64,000 nt of DNA from Malaciobacter marinus (GCF_003544855.1 NZ_CP032101.1:1488001-1552000), one strand, 5' to 3'. Numbered from the stretch's first letter, positions 45,276 to 54,473 are shown. Made by a program: numbers and translations. The notes: generated by a model from the letters alone, not told the origin.

Positions 45276-45421
45276 TATAAATTTTAAATAAAAGACAAGA
45301 TAAAAAAGAGATATTTGAATATATAAGAATAGGAAAATTTACTAAAAACATACGGTTTTCTTAAATACCTAGTGTGTGTTAAATGTCATATATAAAAATA
45401 ACAAACACAATGTTCCTTAAG

Positions 45422-45444
45422 TTCAACAACCTATACTTTCTGAA
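45422..45444 (+). repeat. Repeat flanking GntR-MFS pair, copy 2
   Basis: Second copy of the 23-base repeat at 43130-43152 (20 of 23 identical), about 2.3 kb apart, in direct orientation. 147 bp downstream of the MFS stop. Confidence 0.55.
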
Positions 45445-45471
45445 ATAAAACTTTGGGCAATCTGGGTTAAA

Positions 45472-45501
45472 ATAAAAGAGATATTAAAAAATCTCTTTTA
45501 T
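45472..45501. terminator. Hairpin between MFS and thiI
   Basis: A perfect 11-bp stem ATAAAAGAGAT/ATCTCTTTTAT with an eight-base A-rich loop lies between the convergent MFS and thiI genes, 86 bp beyond thiI. T-rich on both flanks, so probably a bidirectional terminator. Confidence 0.6.
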
Positions 45502-45587
45502 ATTTTAATGATGTCTTTAAAATGTTCAGTTCTTTCACTTAATGTAGTAGTTTCATTATCACTATTAAGTACAATAATTATCTATTA

Positions 45588-47063
45588 TTAAGACTCTTTG
45601 GGTCTATAAACTTTGATATTTGTGTAGTTTTCTGCATCTCTTAAGTATTGTCCATGTAGTTGGCTTAGTATTCCTTTTTCACAGTAAAAAAGGTACTCTT
45701 TATCTTGTGGAAGTTTTTTGAAATCTCTTTTTAGATTAAAAAATGGGATTTTTAAAACTTCTTGATTTTCTACTTTGATACAATCTTGTCCTTGTCTAAT
45801 ATCAATAATAGTATATTTTTTAGACTCTTCAAAATCTGTTACAACTTCCATTTGCCCTATTTCTGAGATATCAGCTATTATTTCATTTATATTAGTAATT
45901 TGTCTATTTTCAACTGCTTTATCAACAACTGAATAATCAAATTTACTTGACTCTTTTTCCATTCTTTCATATGAGCCGTGTGTTACTGGTGATTTTGAAA
46001 TTACTCCGCAATACTCAGGCATTGCTTCAGCAAATTTTTTAGTTCCTATTTTTGCTGCTATATCCATGATTTCTGGTTTATTCATAGTACAAAGAGGTCT
46101 TAATACTAATTTATTAGTAAATTGATCAATTAATGCTAGATTTCTTAGAGTTTGACTTGATACTTGAGCAACACTTTCACCTGTTAAAAGTGCATCAATT
46201 TTCATCTCATTTGCTATTTTCTCTGCTGCTTTTAACATCACTCTTTTTAGTGTAACTCCCATATATGGTTCACTTGTTGAGTTAAATATCTCAGTTACAA
46301 CATCATCAAAAGGTACAGAAATAAAAGAGACTCTATGAGAAGAACCAAATCTTTTCCATAAGTAATATGCTACTTGTTTTACCCCTATTTCATGGGCAAC
46401 TCCACCAAGATTAAAGAAAATAAAGTGAGTTTTAACTCCTCTTTTCATTGTCATATAACTTGCAACTGTTGAATCAAATCCTCCAGACATCAAAGAAAGA
46501 ATACTTCCTTGTGTTCCTAAAGGAAAACCGCCTAATCCTTTATGTTTAAATGTAATTATATTCAATTGATTATGTATTAACTCAACATTTATAGTTACTT
46601 CTGCATTTTTTAAATTTACACCTTTAGTTTCATTATGCGCAAGCATATATCCACCAACTGTTTGTTCTATATTTGTTGACTTAAAATCTTGTTCACCAGT
46701 TCTTTTAGCTCTAATAACAAAAGTTTTACCAATTATCTCTTTTGCCATATGTTCATTTACTTTTACTTTTATTTCATCTAAAGTATTTACATCATCAATT
46801 TGAATAGCTTCTAAAACCAGCTCTATTCCTGGTGTTTCTATTAATAATTGTCTAATTTCTGGTGTTACTTGTATTGGGCAAACAACTTCAACTTTATCGA
46901 AAAATTTTTTTATTGTTATCTCTTCTGAAACTCTTTTAACCAATAATCTTACATTATTATAAATTTGAGCAATCATTTGCCTTTTTGCTTTTTGACCTTT
47001 GATCATAACTTCTGGGAAAAATTTAATGATAAATTTTTGTGTTTTTATTTCTGTTTTGTCCAT
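45588..47063 (-). CDS. thiI: tRNA 4-thiouridine synthase / thiazole sulfur carrier enzyme
   Basis: A 491-residue ThiI. ATG at 47063 (MDKTEIKTQKF) is preferred over a TTG 33 bp upstream because AAGAAGG precedes it. Order: NFLD/ferredoxin-like and THUMP domain (about 1-165), PP-loop SLMSGGFDSTVASYM (about 190-205) and a C-terminal rhodanese domain (about 410-491) with active-site Cys in FYCEKGILS. It makes s4U8 in tRNA and can supply sulfur for thiazole synthesis. Confidence 0.92.
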   Translation of the reverse strand: MDKTEIKTQKFIIKFFPEVMIKGQKAKRQMIAQIYNNVRLLVKRVSEEITIKKFFDKVEVVCPIQVTPEIRQLLIETPGIELVLEAIQIDDVNTLDEIKVKVNEHMAKEIIGKTFVIRAKRTGEQDFKSTNIEQTVGGYMLAHNETKGVNLKNAEVTINVELIHNQLNIITFKHKGLGGFPLGTQGSILSLMSGGFDSTVASYMTMKRGVKTHFIFFNLGGVAHEIGVKQVAYYLWKRFGSSHRVSFISVPFDDVVTEIFNSTSEPYMGVTLKRVMLKAAEKIANEMKIDALLTGESVAQVSSQTLRNLALIDQFTNKLVLRPLCTMNKPEIMDIAAKIGTKKFAEAMPEYCGVISKSPVTHGSYERMEKESSKFDYSVVDKAVENRQITNINEIIADISEIGQMEVVTDFEESKKYTIIDIRQGQDCIKVENQEVLKIPFFNLKRDFKKLPQDKEYLFYCEKGILSQLHGQYLRDAENYTNIKVYRPKES

Positions 47064-47240
47064 TAATTGAAAACCTTCTTTATTTATTACGCGCAATTAT
47101 AACATAAGAATTTTAATCTTTGAAAATCTAGGTACTTTCTTATTTAAAAATTTATATATTTCCTCTTCATCTACTTCATAGCAACTATTTAGTAATATAT
47201 ATAAACTTTTAAACTATAAGAATATAAAAGGATTTTAAAC

Positions 47241-47873
47241 TTGAAAAAGAAAAGTCATATTAAAAAAATATCAGATTATGCGATGGTTGGTGGTCTTGGA
47301 GCACTTTTAGTGACAGGGCTAGTTGGTTGTCAAGAAAAAACAAATGATCAACAACAAACTCAACAAGGAGCATTTTCAAATGCTTCTAAAAAACAAGATG
47401 CCTTCGTAGTAGTAGAACAACTACCTAACAATGGTGGATATACAATTGTAGATGAATTTCCAGCAAATAAAACTACTATTGTTTTAAGAAAGCCAGATGG
47501 AACAGAAAGAATATTAACACAAAATGAAATTGATCAATTAGTAAAACAAGAAGCACAAAGAATTGACAATGGAACATCACCACTTACAAATCCTGAGGTA
47601 TCAAGTGGAAGTATGGGATTAGGTGGAGTATTATTATCTTCAATTGCTGGGGCTATGATTGGTTCTTGGATTGGTAATAAACTATTTAATAATCAAAACT
47701 ATCAAAACCAAAGAAAGACTCAATACAAGTCTCCACAAACATACAGTAGATCACAAAGTTCGTTTAAAAAAGCTGCAAGTTCAGCAAATAGAACAAGTTC
47801 TACAAAAAGAAGTGGATTTTTTGGAAGCAAATCTTCATCTACTAGATCATCAAGTTCATTTTTTGGTGGATAA
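47241..47873 (+). CDS. UPF0323 family lipoprotein
   Basis: A 210-residue protein starting with TTG at 47241 behind AAAGGA. Signal region with lipobox-like VTGLVGC (Cys at 30), a soluble part FVVVEQLPNNGGYTIVDEFP...TTIVLR, a Gly-rich hydrophobic segment (LGGVLLSSIAGAMIGSWIGN) and a Ser/Arg-rich tail ending SSFFGG. This pattern matches the UPF0323 family restricted to Campylobacterota. Function unknown; upstream of the GspS-like gene by 18 bp in an operon. Confidence 0.8.
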   Translation: MKKKSHIKKISDYAMVGGLGALLVTGLVGCQEKTNDQQQTQQGAFSNASKKQDAFVVVEQLPNNGGYTIVDEFPANKTTIVLRKPDGTERILTQNEIDQLVKQEAQRIDNGTSPLTNPEVSSGSMGLGGVLLSSIAGAMIGSWIGNKLFNNQNYQNQRKTQYKSPQTYSRSQSSFKKAASSANRTSSTKRSGFFGSKSSSTRSSSSFFGG

Positions 47874-47891
47874 TTATATTAAAGGTACAAA

Positions 47892-49070
47892 ATGAAATTA
47901 GAAAAACTAGAAGCTCTTACAAATGAATATTTGGAGTCTATTGGTTTTATTTGGCACACGGATGAAGATAAAACTTCTTATATTGCAAACGAAGTAGTTC
48001 AAATCACTCAAGAAGAAGCAGAGTCATATTATGAAGCTTGCAATGAGTTATATGATATGTTTTGTGAAGCTGGTGATTATGTAATAGAAAATAATCTATT
48101 TCATGAAATAAATATTCCTTTTAACTTAGTTGATGCTATTAAAGAGTCTTGGGAAAATGATGTTCATTGGCATTTGTATTCAAGATTTGATTTAGCAGGT
48201 GGTATAGATGGTAAACCTATTAAATTAATAGAGTTTAATGCTGATACTCCAACATCACTATTTGAAACTGCGATTATTCAATGGGCTTTACTAAAAGCAA
48301 ATGGACTTGATGAAGCTAGTCAATTTAATAACGTATATGAAGCATTGAAAGATAACTTTAAAAGAATAATTACACTTGATACAGATATAGAAAAATTTGA
48401 AGAACATTATCAAGAGTTAGGTTGGAAGATACTATTTTCATCAATTGCAGGTTCAATCGAAGATGAAAATACAACAAAACTACTTCAACATATTGCAACA
48501 GAAGCTGGCTTTAATACAGACTTTGAGTATATAGATAAAGTTGAGTTTAGTGATGATGGGATTTTTGCAAAAGAACAAAGTTTTGAATTTTGGTTTAAAT
48601 TAATTCCATGGGAAGATATAGCTATTGATGAAAATGAGTTAGCCTTATTATTAACAGAAATACTTGAAAATAGAAAAGCGATTATTTTTAACCCAGCTTA
48701 TACTTTGATGTTTCAGTCAAAAGGATTTATGAAGATTTTATGGGACTTATACCCAAATCATCCATTACTTTTAGAAACTTCATTTGAACCTTTACAGGAC
48801 AAAAAACAAGTTGAAAAAAGATGTTTTGGAAGAGAAGGTGCAAACACTAAAATCATAAACAAAGATGGTTCTATTGATGTAGAAACTGACGGTGCATATG
48901 AAGGTCATAAAGCAATTTATCAAGAGTATGTAGAACTACCTAAAGACGAACAAGGTATGACATATCAAGCTGGCGTATTTTTTGCATATGAAGCTTGTGG
49001 ATTAGGATTTAGAAGAGGTGAAAAGATTTTAGACAATATGTCTAAATTTGTAGGACATATCATCAAATAA
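47892..49070 (+). CDS. Glutathionylspermidine synthase-like ATP-grasp enzyme
   Basis: A 392-residue GspS-domain protein of the YgiC/YjfC group: WHLYSRFDLAGG, IKLIEFNADTPTSLFETAIIQW, NHPLLLETSFEP and CFGREGANTKI are conserved ATP-grasp segments. It lacks the amidase domain of true glutathionylspermidine synthetase, so its amide-bond substrate is unknown. Pairing with the UPF0323 gene is often seen in this phylum. Confidence 0.82.
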   Translation: MKLEKLEALTNEYLESIGFIWHTDEDKTSYIANEVVQITQEEAESYYEACNELYDMFCEAGDYVIENNLFHEINIPFNLVDAIKESWENDVHWHLYSRFDLAGGIDGKPIKLIEFNADTPTSLFETAIIQWALLKANGLDEASQFNNVYEALKDNFKRIITLDTDIEKFEEHYQELGWKILFSSIAGSIEDENTTKLLQHIATEAGFNTDFEYIDKVEFSDDGIFAKEQSFEFWFKLIPWEDIAIDENELALLLTEILENRKAIIFNPAYTLMFQSKGFMKILWDLYPNHPLLLETSFEPLQDKKQVEKRCFGREGANTKIINKDGSIDVETDGAYEGHKAIYQEYVELPKDEQGMTYQAGVFFAYEACGLGFRRGEKILDNMSKFVGHIIK

Positions 49071-49096
49071 ACCAAAGATTTAAATCTTTGGTTTAT
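49067..49096. terminator. 30-bp perfect palindrome between convergent genes
   Basis: Fifteen-base arms (starting ATAAACCAAAG) without any loop base cover both stop codons of the GspS-like gene and the convergent gene at 49080. On each strand the hairpin would serve as terminator of the facing gene. Confidence 0.65.
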
Positions 49097-49577
49097 CCTT
49101 TTTATATAACTCATTTTCTTTTTCAATATGAGATAATAATAGTTTAAAACTTTGCTCTATTATTCTAAAGTTTTTTACAGATAAAACAGGAGAATGACTT
49201 AATCTATCTTTTGGTCTTAGTCTTCTAATAGAAGTATCTCTAATGTCTAATTCTCCATTGATTAATACTATATCATAAGAGGCTTTTGTATTTGCAAAAC
49301 CAATACTCAAAGGAATATAGTATTCTCTTTCGCCCTCAACATAATACCAAATCGGCTCATTTCTAAACATCACATAATTTAGAGGTGCATCAATAGTACA
49401 CCCTATTGAATTATGAGAATTATGCAAAATTTTTCTAACATTTTCAACTGTTATTGTTGATTTTTTTAGTTTTTTTTGAACTCTTTTATACATGAGTTTC
49501 CACAATAAAGATTTTATAACTTTTGCACCATCATAGTGATTTAAAATCTCTTCTTCCAAATAATATATATTATTCAT
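49080..49577 (-). CDS. Hypothetical protein downstream of lpxK
   Basis: A 165-residue soluble protein with no signal or membrane segment. Notable parts are KILHNSHNSIGCTIDAPL and WYYVEGEREYYIPLSIGFAN, but I do not recognise the family. It overlaps lpxK by eight bases, being the last gene of the leftward operon that begins at 53889. Real by context and coding quality. Confidence 0.65.
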   Translation of the reverse strand: MNNIYYLEEEILNHYDGAKVIKSLLWKLMYKRVQKKLKKSTITVENVRKILHNSHNSIGCTIDAPLNYVMFRNEPIWYYVEGEREYYIPLSIGFANTKASYDIVLINGELDIRDTSIRRLRPKDRLSHSPVLSVKNFRIIEQSFKLLLSHIEKENELYKKDKPKI

Positions 49578-50532
49578 TTATCTTCTTATAGCTATTTATA
49601 TAATCATTCATTAAAGAAAAATCAATATTTTTATTATCTAGTTGTAACTCTAAGTTCATCAAATAAACATCACCTAAATCAAACTTTTTTAATTTTACAT
49701 AATCTTTTTGTGTAGTAACTATAAAGTAGCCTTTATATTCATTTTTGATTTTTTCTATTTCTTCATTTGTAAAAGTATGGTGATCTTCAAAAGCTACAAC
49801 TTTCACACCTTTTGGTAGATAATCAAGTAGTCTTTTTGGTTTTGAAATTGCTGTAAGTAAAAGTAGTTTATGTGGGAGAACATTTACATTCTTTTGGTTT
49901 AAACTATATGAAACAAATCTTTTAAAACTCTTGCCTTCTTGTAAAACAATTTGTGCAAATGAGTAGAACATTCTTGGTTCTCTATAACCACCACTTGGAA
50001 GACAAAATATATTTGTTGGCTCATCTTTTGGTTTAATTAAGATATCGAATTTATTTATATTATATTTTGAAAAACCATCATCTAAAAATACTATTTTACA
50101 ACCTAGCTCTTTTGCTTTTTTTATTGCTTCTACCCTATCTTCACTTACAATAACTGTAGCTTCAGGAAGTGAATTTGCTAAAAGCATTGCTTCATCACCA
50201 CTTACATCTATATCTTGAAGAATCTTACCTTTATTTGATATTATATAAAGACCTTTGGACTTCCTGCCATAACCCCTAAGTATTACACAAGCATCTTCTT
50301 TGTTTTTTACAAGTGCGATTGTCAAAGGAGTTTTTCCACTCCCACCTGCAATCAAATTACCTACACTAATTACAGGTATGCCAAAATCTTGAGGTTTTGA
50401 CAAGCCTCTTTTTATTAAAATAATAAAAAGATATATTAAAGTTAGAGGTAAAAATAAAAAAGATATGATTTTTTGCAAAGTATTAGGATAGAAGAGATAA
50501 TCTTCTATCCATAAAAAAAGCTTTTGTTTCAA
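49570..50532 (-). CDS. lpxK: Tetraacyldisaccharide 4'-kinase
   Basis: A 320-residue LpxK. An N-terminal membrane helix (about 16-38), then ISVGNLIAGGSGKTPLTIAL with the P-loop, VILRGYGRKSKG and VFLDDGFSKYNI; the last holds the Asp pair that acts in catalysis. It phosphorylates the 4' position of the lipid A precursor at the inner membrane. Four bases behind the aminotransferase gene. Confidence 0.92.
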   Translation of the reverse strand: MKQKLFLWIEDYLFYPNTLQKIISFLFLPLTLIYLFIILIKRGLSKPQDFGIPVISVGNLIAGGSGKTPLTIALVKNKEDACVILRGYGRKSKGLYIISNKGKILQDIDVSGDEAMLLANSLPEATVIVSEDRVEAIKKAKELGCKIVFLDDGFSKYNINKFDILIKPKDEPTNIFCLPSGGYREPRMFYSFAQIVLQEGKSFKRFVSYSLNQKNVNVLPHKLLLLTAISKPKRLLDYLPKGVKVVAFEDHHTFTNEEIEKIKNEYKGYFIVTTQKDYVKLKKFDLGDVYLMNLELQLDNKNIDFSLMNDYINSYKKINE

Positions 50533-50536
50533 CTAT

Positions 50537-51673
50537 TTATATCCATTCAGAAGCAATATCAATAATCGTATCACAAATATAGTTAACTTCTTCATTTGTT
50601 AAACTAGGATACATAGGTATTGATAAAATTTGCTGATATGAAGTAAGTGCAGCTGGGAACTCTGTAATTTTAATTGAGTATTTACTTTTATAATAACTTA
50701 ATAAATGTAAAGGAATATAGTGTAATCCTGTTGCAATTCCTTTTTCTTTTAAAGCTCTTGCAAAAGCATCTCTATTTCTTGATATCTTAATAATAAAATG
50801 AGTAAAAATATGTTCTTCTTTTGAAGAAGCAATAGTTATATGTTTTACATTAGATAATCTTTCTTGATAGATTTTCGCTATCTCTTTTCTTCTTTTAATA
50901 AATTTATTTGTTTTTTGAAGTTGTGCTAAAGAAAATGCTGCATCAAGCTCACTCATATCATACTTATGACCTATATCAACAACATCATAAATATAATCTA
51001 AGTTTCCATAATCATCATATGTTGTAGTAATAGCATGAGTTCTTAATAATCTTGCTCTATTAGCTATTTCTTCATTATTTGTAACAATAATTCCTGATCT
51101 ACTTAAAGCATGCTTACCATTTGATGGGTTAGTAGAAAAAATAGTCATATCAGCTCTTAATGAACCAACTGTTTCATCATTATAAGTTACTCCCAATGCA
51201 CAAGTTGCATCTTCTATTAATATAATTCCATATTTTTCACAAATATCATATAATCTATTTAAATCTGGAGTTTGTCCTGCAATAAATGAAATAATTGCAC
51301 CTCTTAGTTTTTTTGATTTATTCTCTTCTAAAGTTTTTTCAAATTTATTTAAATCAATATTCATATCATCATTATTTATATCAATAAAAATAGGTTCTGC
51401 ATCAAAATGTCTTACAACTTCAGGAATATTCACAAAAGAGTTAACAGACATCAAGATTTTGTCCCCTCTTTTTAGCTTGATTGAACTTAATGCAAGGTGT
51501 ATTGCAGAAGTTGAGTTACAAGTTGCAATTGCATGTCTTGCACCAACAAATTTTGCCATGTTTTCTTCAAACTCTAAAACCTTTGAACCATCTTTACTGT
51601 TTTCTAAAACTGATTTAATTTGATTTAACTCTTCTTCATTAACAGAAGAGTTATAAAATAATATTTCTTTCAT
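50537..51673 (-). CDS. DegT/DnrJ/EryC1/StrS-type aminotransferase
   Basis: A 378-residue PLP-dependent sugar aminotransferase. TCNSTSAIHLAL (51-62), LIEDATCALG and K187 (FSTNPSNGKHALSRSGI) are the family sites; the usual EDAAHA and HP-K-GEGG motifs are altered, so substrate may differ from common perosamine or PseC enzymes. It sits between lpxK and nadE in a leftward operon, possibly for lipid A or surface sugar modification. Confidence 0.82.
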   Translation of the reverse strand: MKEILFYNSSVNEEELNQIKSVLENSKDGSKVLEFEENMAKFVGARHAIATCNSTSAIHLALSSIKLKRGDKILMSVNSFVNIPEVVRHFDAEPIFIDINNDDMNIDLNKFEKTLEENKSKKLRGAIISFIAGQTPDLNRLYDICEKYGIILIEDATCALGVTYNDETVGSLRADMTIFSTNPSNGKHALSRSGIIVTNNEEIANRARLLRTHAITTTYDDYGNLDYIYDVVDIGHKYDMSELDAAFSLAQLQKTNKFIKRRKEIAKIYQERLSNVKHITIASSKEEHIFTHFIIKISRNRDAFARALKEKGIATGLHYIPLHLLSYYKSKYSIKITEFPAALTSYQQILSIPMYPSLTNEEVNYICDTIIDIASEWI

Positions 51674-51676
51674 GTG

Positions 51677-52438
51677 TTAACTCCATTTTATATTTGCAAT
51701 TATAGGTAATTTACCTTTGAATTCATTTGCTTTAATTCTGTATTTCAACATATCTACTAACTTATCATCATGTCCTAAAGATACAATCTCTTCTTTAGTT
51801 TTCTTTTCATCAACTAATAACTTTAGTGCATCATCCATTTGTTTATATGTGTAACCTAATTCTTCTTCATCTGTTTGATTTTCCCATAAATCTGCACTTG
51901 GTTTTTTATTGATTATTTCATCAATAACATTTAAGTATTTAGCAAATTCAAATTCATCACTTTTATAAATTTCTCCAATAGGATTAATTGCACACGCAAT
52001 ATCACCAAATATTGTTCCATATCCTAATAGTAGTTCACTTTTATTTGATGTTCCTACTACAATTGATGAATCTCTTGAAGATATATCATAAAGTACAGAC
52101 ATTCTTACTCTTGCAGAATAGTTTCCAATTCTAAGTTTATCATTGTCCATTTTATCAATATATGCATTTATCATTGGTGTAATATCAACTATCTCATAAT
52201 CAATAGAAAAAGTTTCGCAAAGCTTTTTTGCATCTTCGACACTACTTTTACTTGAAAATTGTGAGGGCATAAGTACACATTTTATATTTTCTTTGAAAGC
52301 TTTTTTACATAATACTGCAACCACTGCAGAATCTAAACCACCTGACAGCCCAACTGTAACTTTAGAAAGTCCAGTTTTACTTAGTTGGTTCTTTAAAAAT
52401 TCTATTAATTGTTTCTCTATATCATTCCAGTTAATCAA
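51677..52438 (-). CDS. nadE: NH3-dependent NAD synthetase
   Basis: A 253-residue NadE. The N-type ATP PPase motif is VGLSGGLDSAVVAVL, and VVGTSNKSELLLGYGTIFGD is the second family motif. There is no glutaminase domain, so it uses ammonia to amidate deamido-NAD. Length fits (about 245-275). Three bases upstream of the aminotransferase gene. Confidence 0.92.
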   Translation of the reverse strand: MINWNDIEKQLIEFLKNQLSKTGLSKVTVGLSGGLDSAVVAVLCKKAFKENIKCVLMPSQFSSKSSVEDAKKLCETFSIDYEIVDITPMINAYIDKMDNDKLRIGNYSARVRMSVLYDISSRDSSIVVGTSNKSELLLGYGTIFGDIACAINPIGEIYKSDEFEFAKYLNVIDEIINKKPSADLWENQTDEEELGYTYKQMDDALKLLVDEKKTKEEIVSLGHDDKLVDMLKYRIKANEFKGKLPIIANIKWS

Positions 52439-52458
52439 TTTTTATCCTTTGACAATAA

Positions 52459-52683
52459 TTATATCTCATCTTTTTTTGTTTTTTCATAAAGCTCATCTAA
52501 ATATCCTAAACTAGTTTGCGAAATATTACTTTTTTTAACTTTTAATTCATTTTTTATTGATAATAATTCATCTATTTCAAAATATTCTAAAAAACTTGGA
52601 TTTATATCTACTGTTTCATCTTTATTTACTACTATAAGTTTTTTTATTTCTTCAATTAATTCTTTTTTTTCTTCCATAATCAT
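52459..52683 (-). CDS. Hypothetical small acidic protein (74 aa)
   Basis: A 74-residue helical, highly charged protein (Glu/Lys) with no Cys. Its ATG overlaps the stop of the upstream BFD-like gene as ATGA, a sign of coupled translation. Probably a coiled-coil adapter; family not recognised. Confidence 0.6.
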   Translation of the reverse strand: MIMEEKKELIEEIKKLIVVNKDETVDINPSFLEYFEIDELLSIKNELKVKKSNISQTSLGYLDELYEKTKKDEI

Positions 52684-52907
52684 TTCTTAAATTTTTTTAA
52701 TATTTGTGTTAAGTATAGTTCCATTTTTTCTTCACCAATGTCACAACTTGAATCTTGACAACATTTACAACAAGTCCCAGCATCAGTTAAATGACCTAAA
52801 TCTTCTAATGTACTTGCATCTCTTTCTTTAATTGCATAAATAATTTCACCTAAAGTTACATGTTTGCAATTACAAACTTCATAAGAATGAGGGAAACTTT
52901 TAGCCAT
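52680..52907 (-). CDS. BFD-like [2Fe-2S]-binding protein, copy 2
   Basis: A 75-residue protein; ATG at 52907 preferred to a TTG one codon before. CNCKHVTLGEI and TDAGTCCKCC give the CxC...CxxC spacing of the bacterioferritin-associated ferredoxin (BFD-like) domain. It adds two further Cys (CCKCC and SSCDIG). Overlaps the second BFD-like gene by eight bases; the two are paralogues. Confidence 0.8.
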   Translation of the reverse strand: MAKSFPHSYEVCNCKHVTLGEIIYAIKERDASTLEDLGHLTDAGTCCKCCQDSSCDIGEEKMELYLTQILKKFKK

Positions 52908-53133
52908 CAATTCTCCTTATATAATCATTTAAAATATCTTTACAATAAACTTTCTTTTTAATTTTACCAAAGTCAGTCTCTTTCATAAGGCAAAATCTAC
53001 ACTCAGTTCCTGCGTTTGTAAGCTCTTGTATTTTACCTAAATTACAGTTTTTGTAACTAATAACTTTTTTTATGTCCCTAACAGTAACATTTTTACAATT
53101 ACAAACTTCATAAGCGTCATCAAAACTTTGCAA
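52900..53133 (-). CDS. BFD-like [2Fe-2S]-binding protein, copy 1
   Basis: A 77-residue paralogue of the next gene: VCNCKNVTVRDI and TNAGTECRFC supply the same CxC...CxxC set. Such domains mobilise iron from bacterioferritin or deliver electrons or clusters. It abuts the J-domain gene (53134) with no gap. Confidence 0.8.
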   Translation of the reverse strand: MQSFDDAYEVCNCKNVTVRDIKKVISYKNCNLGKIQELTNAGTECRFCLMKETDFGKIKKKVYCKDILNDYIRRIDG

Positions 53134-53889
53134 TTATTCGCCTCTTGATTTTTTTATTATTTCATAAGCTTCGTTAATTTCTTGAAGTTTATTTGTTGCT
53201 TCATCAATAATATTTTGACTTGCTCCTTGACCTGCAATTATATCTGGATGATGTTTTTTTACTAAAGTTCTATATTTTTTCTTAATAATATTACTATCAT
53301 CATCTTTTCTTGCTTCTAAAACTTCATATGCTTTTTCTAACGATATTCCCTCTGCTTCTTTTTGCTTTTTATAAAACGTCTCAAAAGCATTTACTAGTTT
53401 TTGAAAATCTTCTGTTTTAATTTGCAATGCTTTTGCAATATCTTCTGTTATCATAAACTCTGTATTTGAAAAATCTTTATCAATAAATGCAAGATTTAAT
53501 AAATACTCCATTATTTTAACTCTTTTTTGATAATTGTTTTTAGTTAATTTGTATAAATTTTGACAAATTTCAAGAGTATTGTTAAAGCTCTCTTTCTCTT
53601 TTTTATAAATATCTTTTAATTTTTCTCTAATTTCATCTTGATTTTCAAAATGTCTTGAAATATCATTTAACGTATGTTTTAAAAGTTGTGCTTCAAGTTC
53701 ACATACTTCTCCATCTGCTTTTGCAACCTTTGCCATCAACGCTACAAGCAAGCCTGCTTCGTGTTGCATAAGATCGCCTTCAAATTTTTCTTTGATATCC
53801 AACTTAATATTTGCGAACTTTTCTGTTTTATAACTTCGTGCTATAAAATACAATATAACTGCAATAATCAATAGAACTATAAGTTTCAT
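53134..53889 (-). CDS. TerB/DjlA-like J-domain protein
   Basis: A 251-residue protein. An N-terminal membrane helix (about 2-15), a TerB-like acidic helical domain (about 38-165: LVALMAKVAKADGEVCELEAQLL) and a C-terminal J domain (about 182-251) with KYRTLVKKHHPDII (HPD motif intact). The arrangement is that of DjlA, a membrane-anchored co-chaperone of DnaK. Head of the leftward operon with BFD-like proteins, NadE and LpxK. Confidence 0.85.
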   Translation of the reverse strand: MKLIVLLIIAVILYFIARSYKTEKFANIKLDIKEKFEGDLMQHEAGLLVALMAKVAKADGEVCELEAQLLKHTLNDISRHFENQDEIREKLKDIYKKEKESFNNTLEICQNLYKLTKNNYQKRVKIMEYLLNLAFIDKDFSNTEFMITEDIAKALQIKTEDFQKLVNAFETFYKKQKEAEGISLEKAYEVLEARKDDDSNIIKKKYRTLVKKHHPDIIAGQGASQNIIDEATNKLQEINEAYEIIKKSRGE

Positions 53890-53981
53890 AAATTTCCCTT
53901 AAACATATTATTTAATTAATAGGGAGATTTTATCAAAAATTAGATAAAATTTTTTCTTTTAATACTATTTTGGAGAATTAT

Positions 53982-54473
53982 ATGTTTGGAATGGGCTTTT
54001 TTGAAATAACGCTAGTTGCAGTAATTGCAATTATTGCATTAGGACCTGAAAAATTACCTAAAGCTATGGTAGAAATAGCTAGATTTTTAAAGAAATTTAA
54101 ATCTGGTGTAGAAGATGCAAAATCTACACTTGACAATGAATTAAGTATATCTGAGATGAGAGAAGAAGCTAACAAATTTAAAGCTCAAATTGAAGATGCA
54201 AAATCATCAGTAAATGTAAATAATATGGATTTAGGACTAAATGATATTATGAATGATACTAATTATGAAGAAAATGAAGTAGCTTCAAAAAAAGAAGTGA
54301 CTTCTAAAAAAGAAAAAAAGAAAAAAAAGAAATCTCAAGAAAAAGATGAGATTAAAAATCTTGAAACAAATCAAGAAGAAATTTCAACAAAAGATGAAGT
54401 TTCAAAAAACGAAGACCCATCAAACAAATTTAAAGTTAAATTTGATGATGAGAAAGTAAAGGAAGATAGTTAA
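53982..54473 (+). CDS. tatB: Sec-independent translocase subunit TatB
   Basis: A 163-residue TatB. ATG at 53982 (MFGMGFFEI) is preferred to TTG at 53970 because GGAGA lies six bases upstream. A single helix FFEITLVAVIAIIALGPEKLP, an amphipathic helix and a long charged tail (Lys/Glu-rich) are seen. GPEKLP is the TatA/B hinge. The stop overlaps the tatC start by one base. Confidence 0.88.
   Translation: MFGMGFFEITLVAVIAIIALGPEKLPKAMVEIARFLKKFKSGVEDAKSTLDNELSISEMREEANKFKAQIEDAKSSVNVNNMDLGLNDIMNDTNYEENEVASKKEVTSKKEKKKKKKSQEKDEIKNLETNQEEISTKDEVSKNEDPSNKFKVKFDDEKVKEDS

Larger units (their letters stand above)
45276..45587. other. 312-bp gene-free region between MFS and thiI genes
   Basis: AT-rich, no credible ORF. 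It holds repeat copy 2 (45422-45444) and a strong hairpin (45472-45501). It is the right border of the accessory island. Confidence 0.5.

Noticed and set aside
47659-47895. Alternative frame of 78 codons within the UPF0323 gene
   Set aside because: Same-strand shadow of the Ser-rich tail with no RBS.
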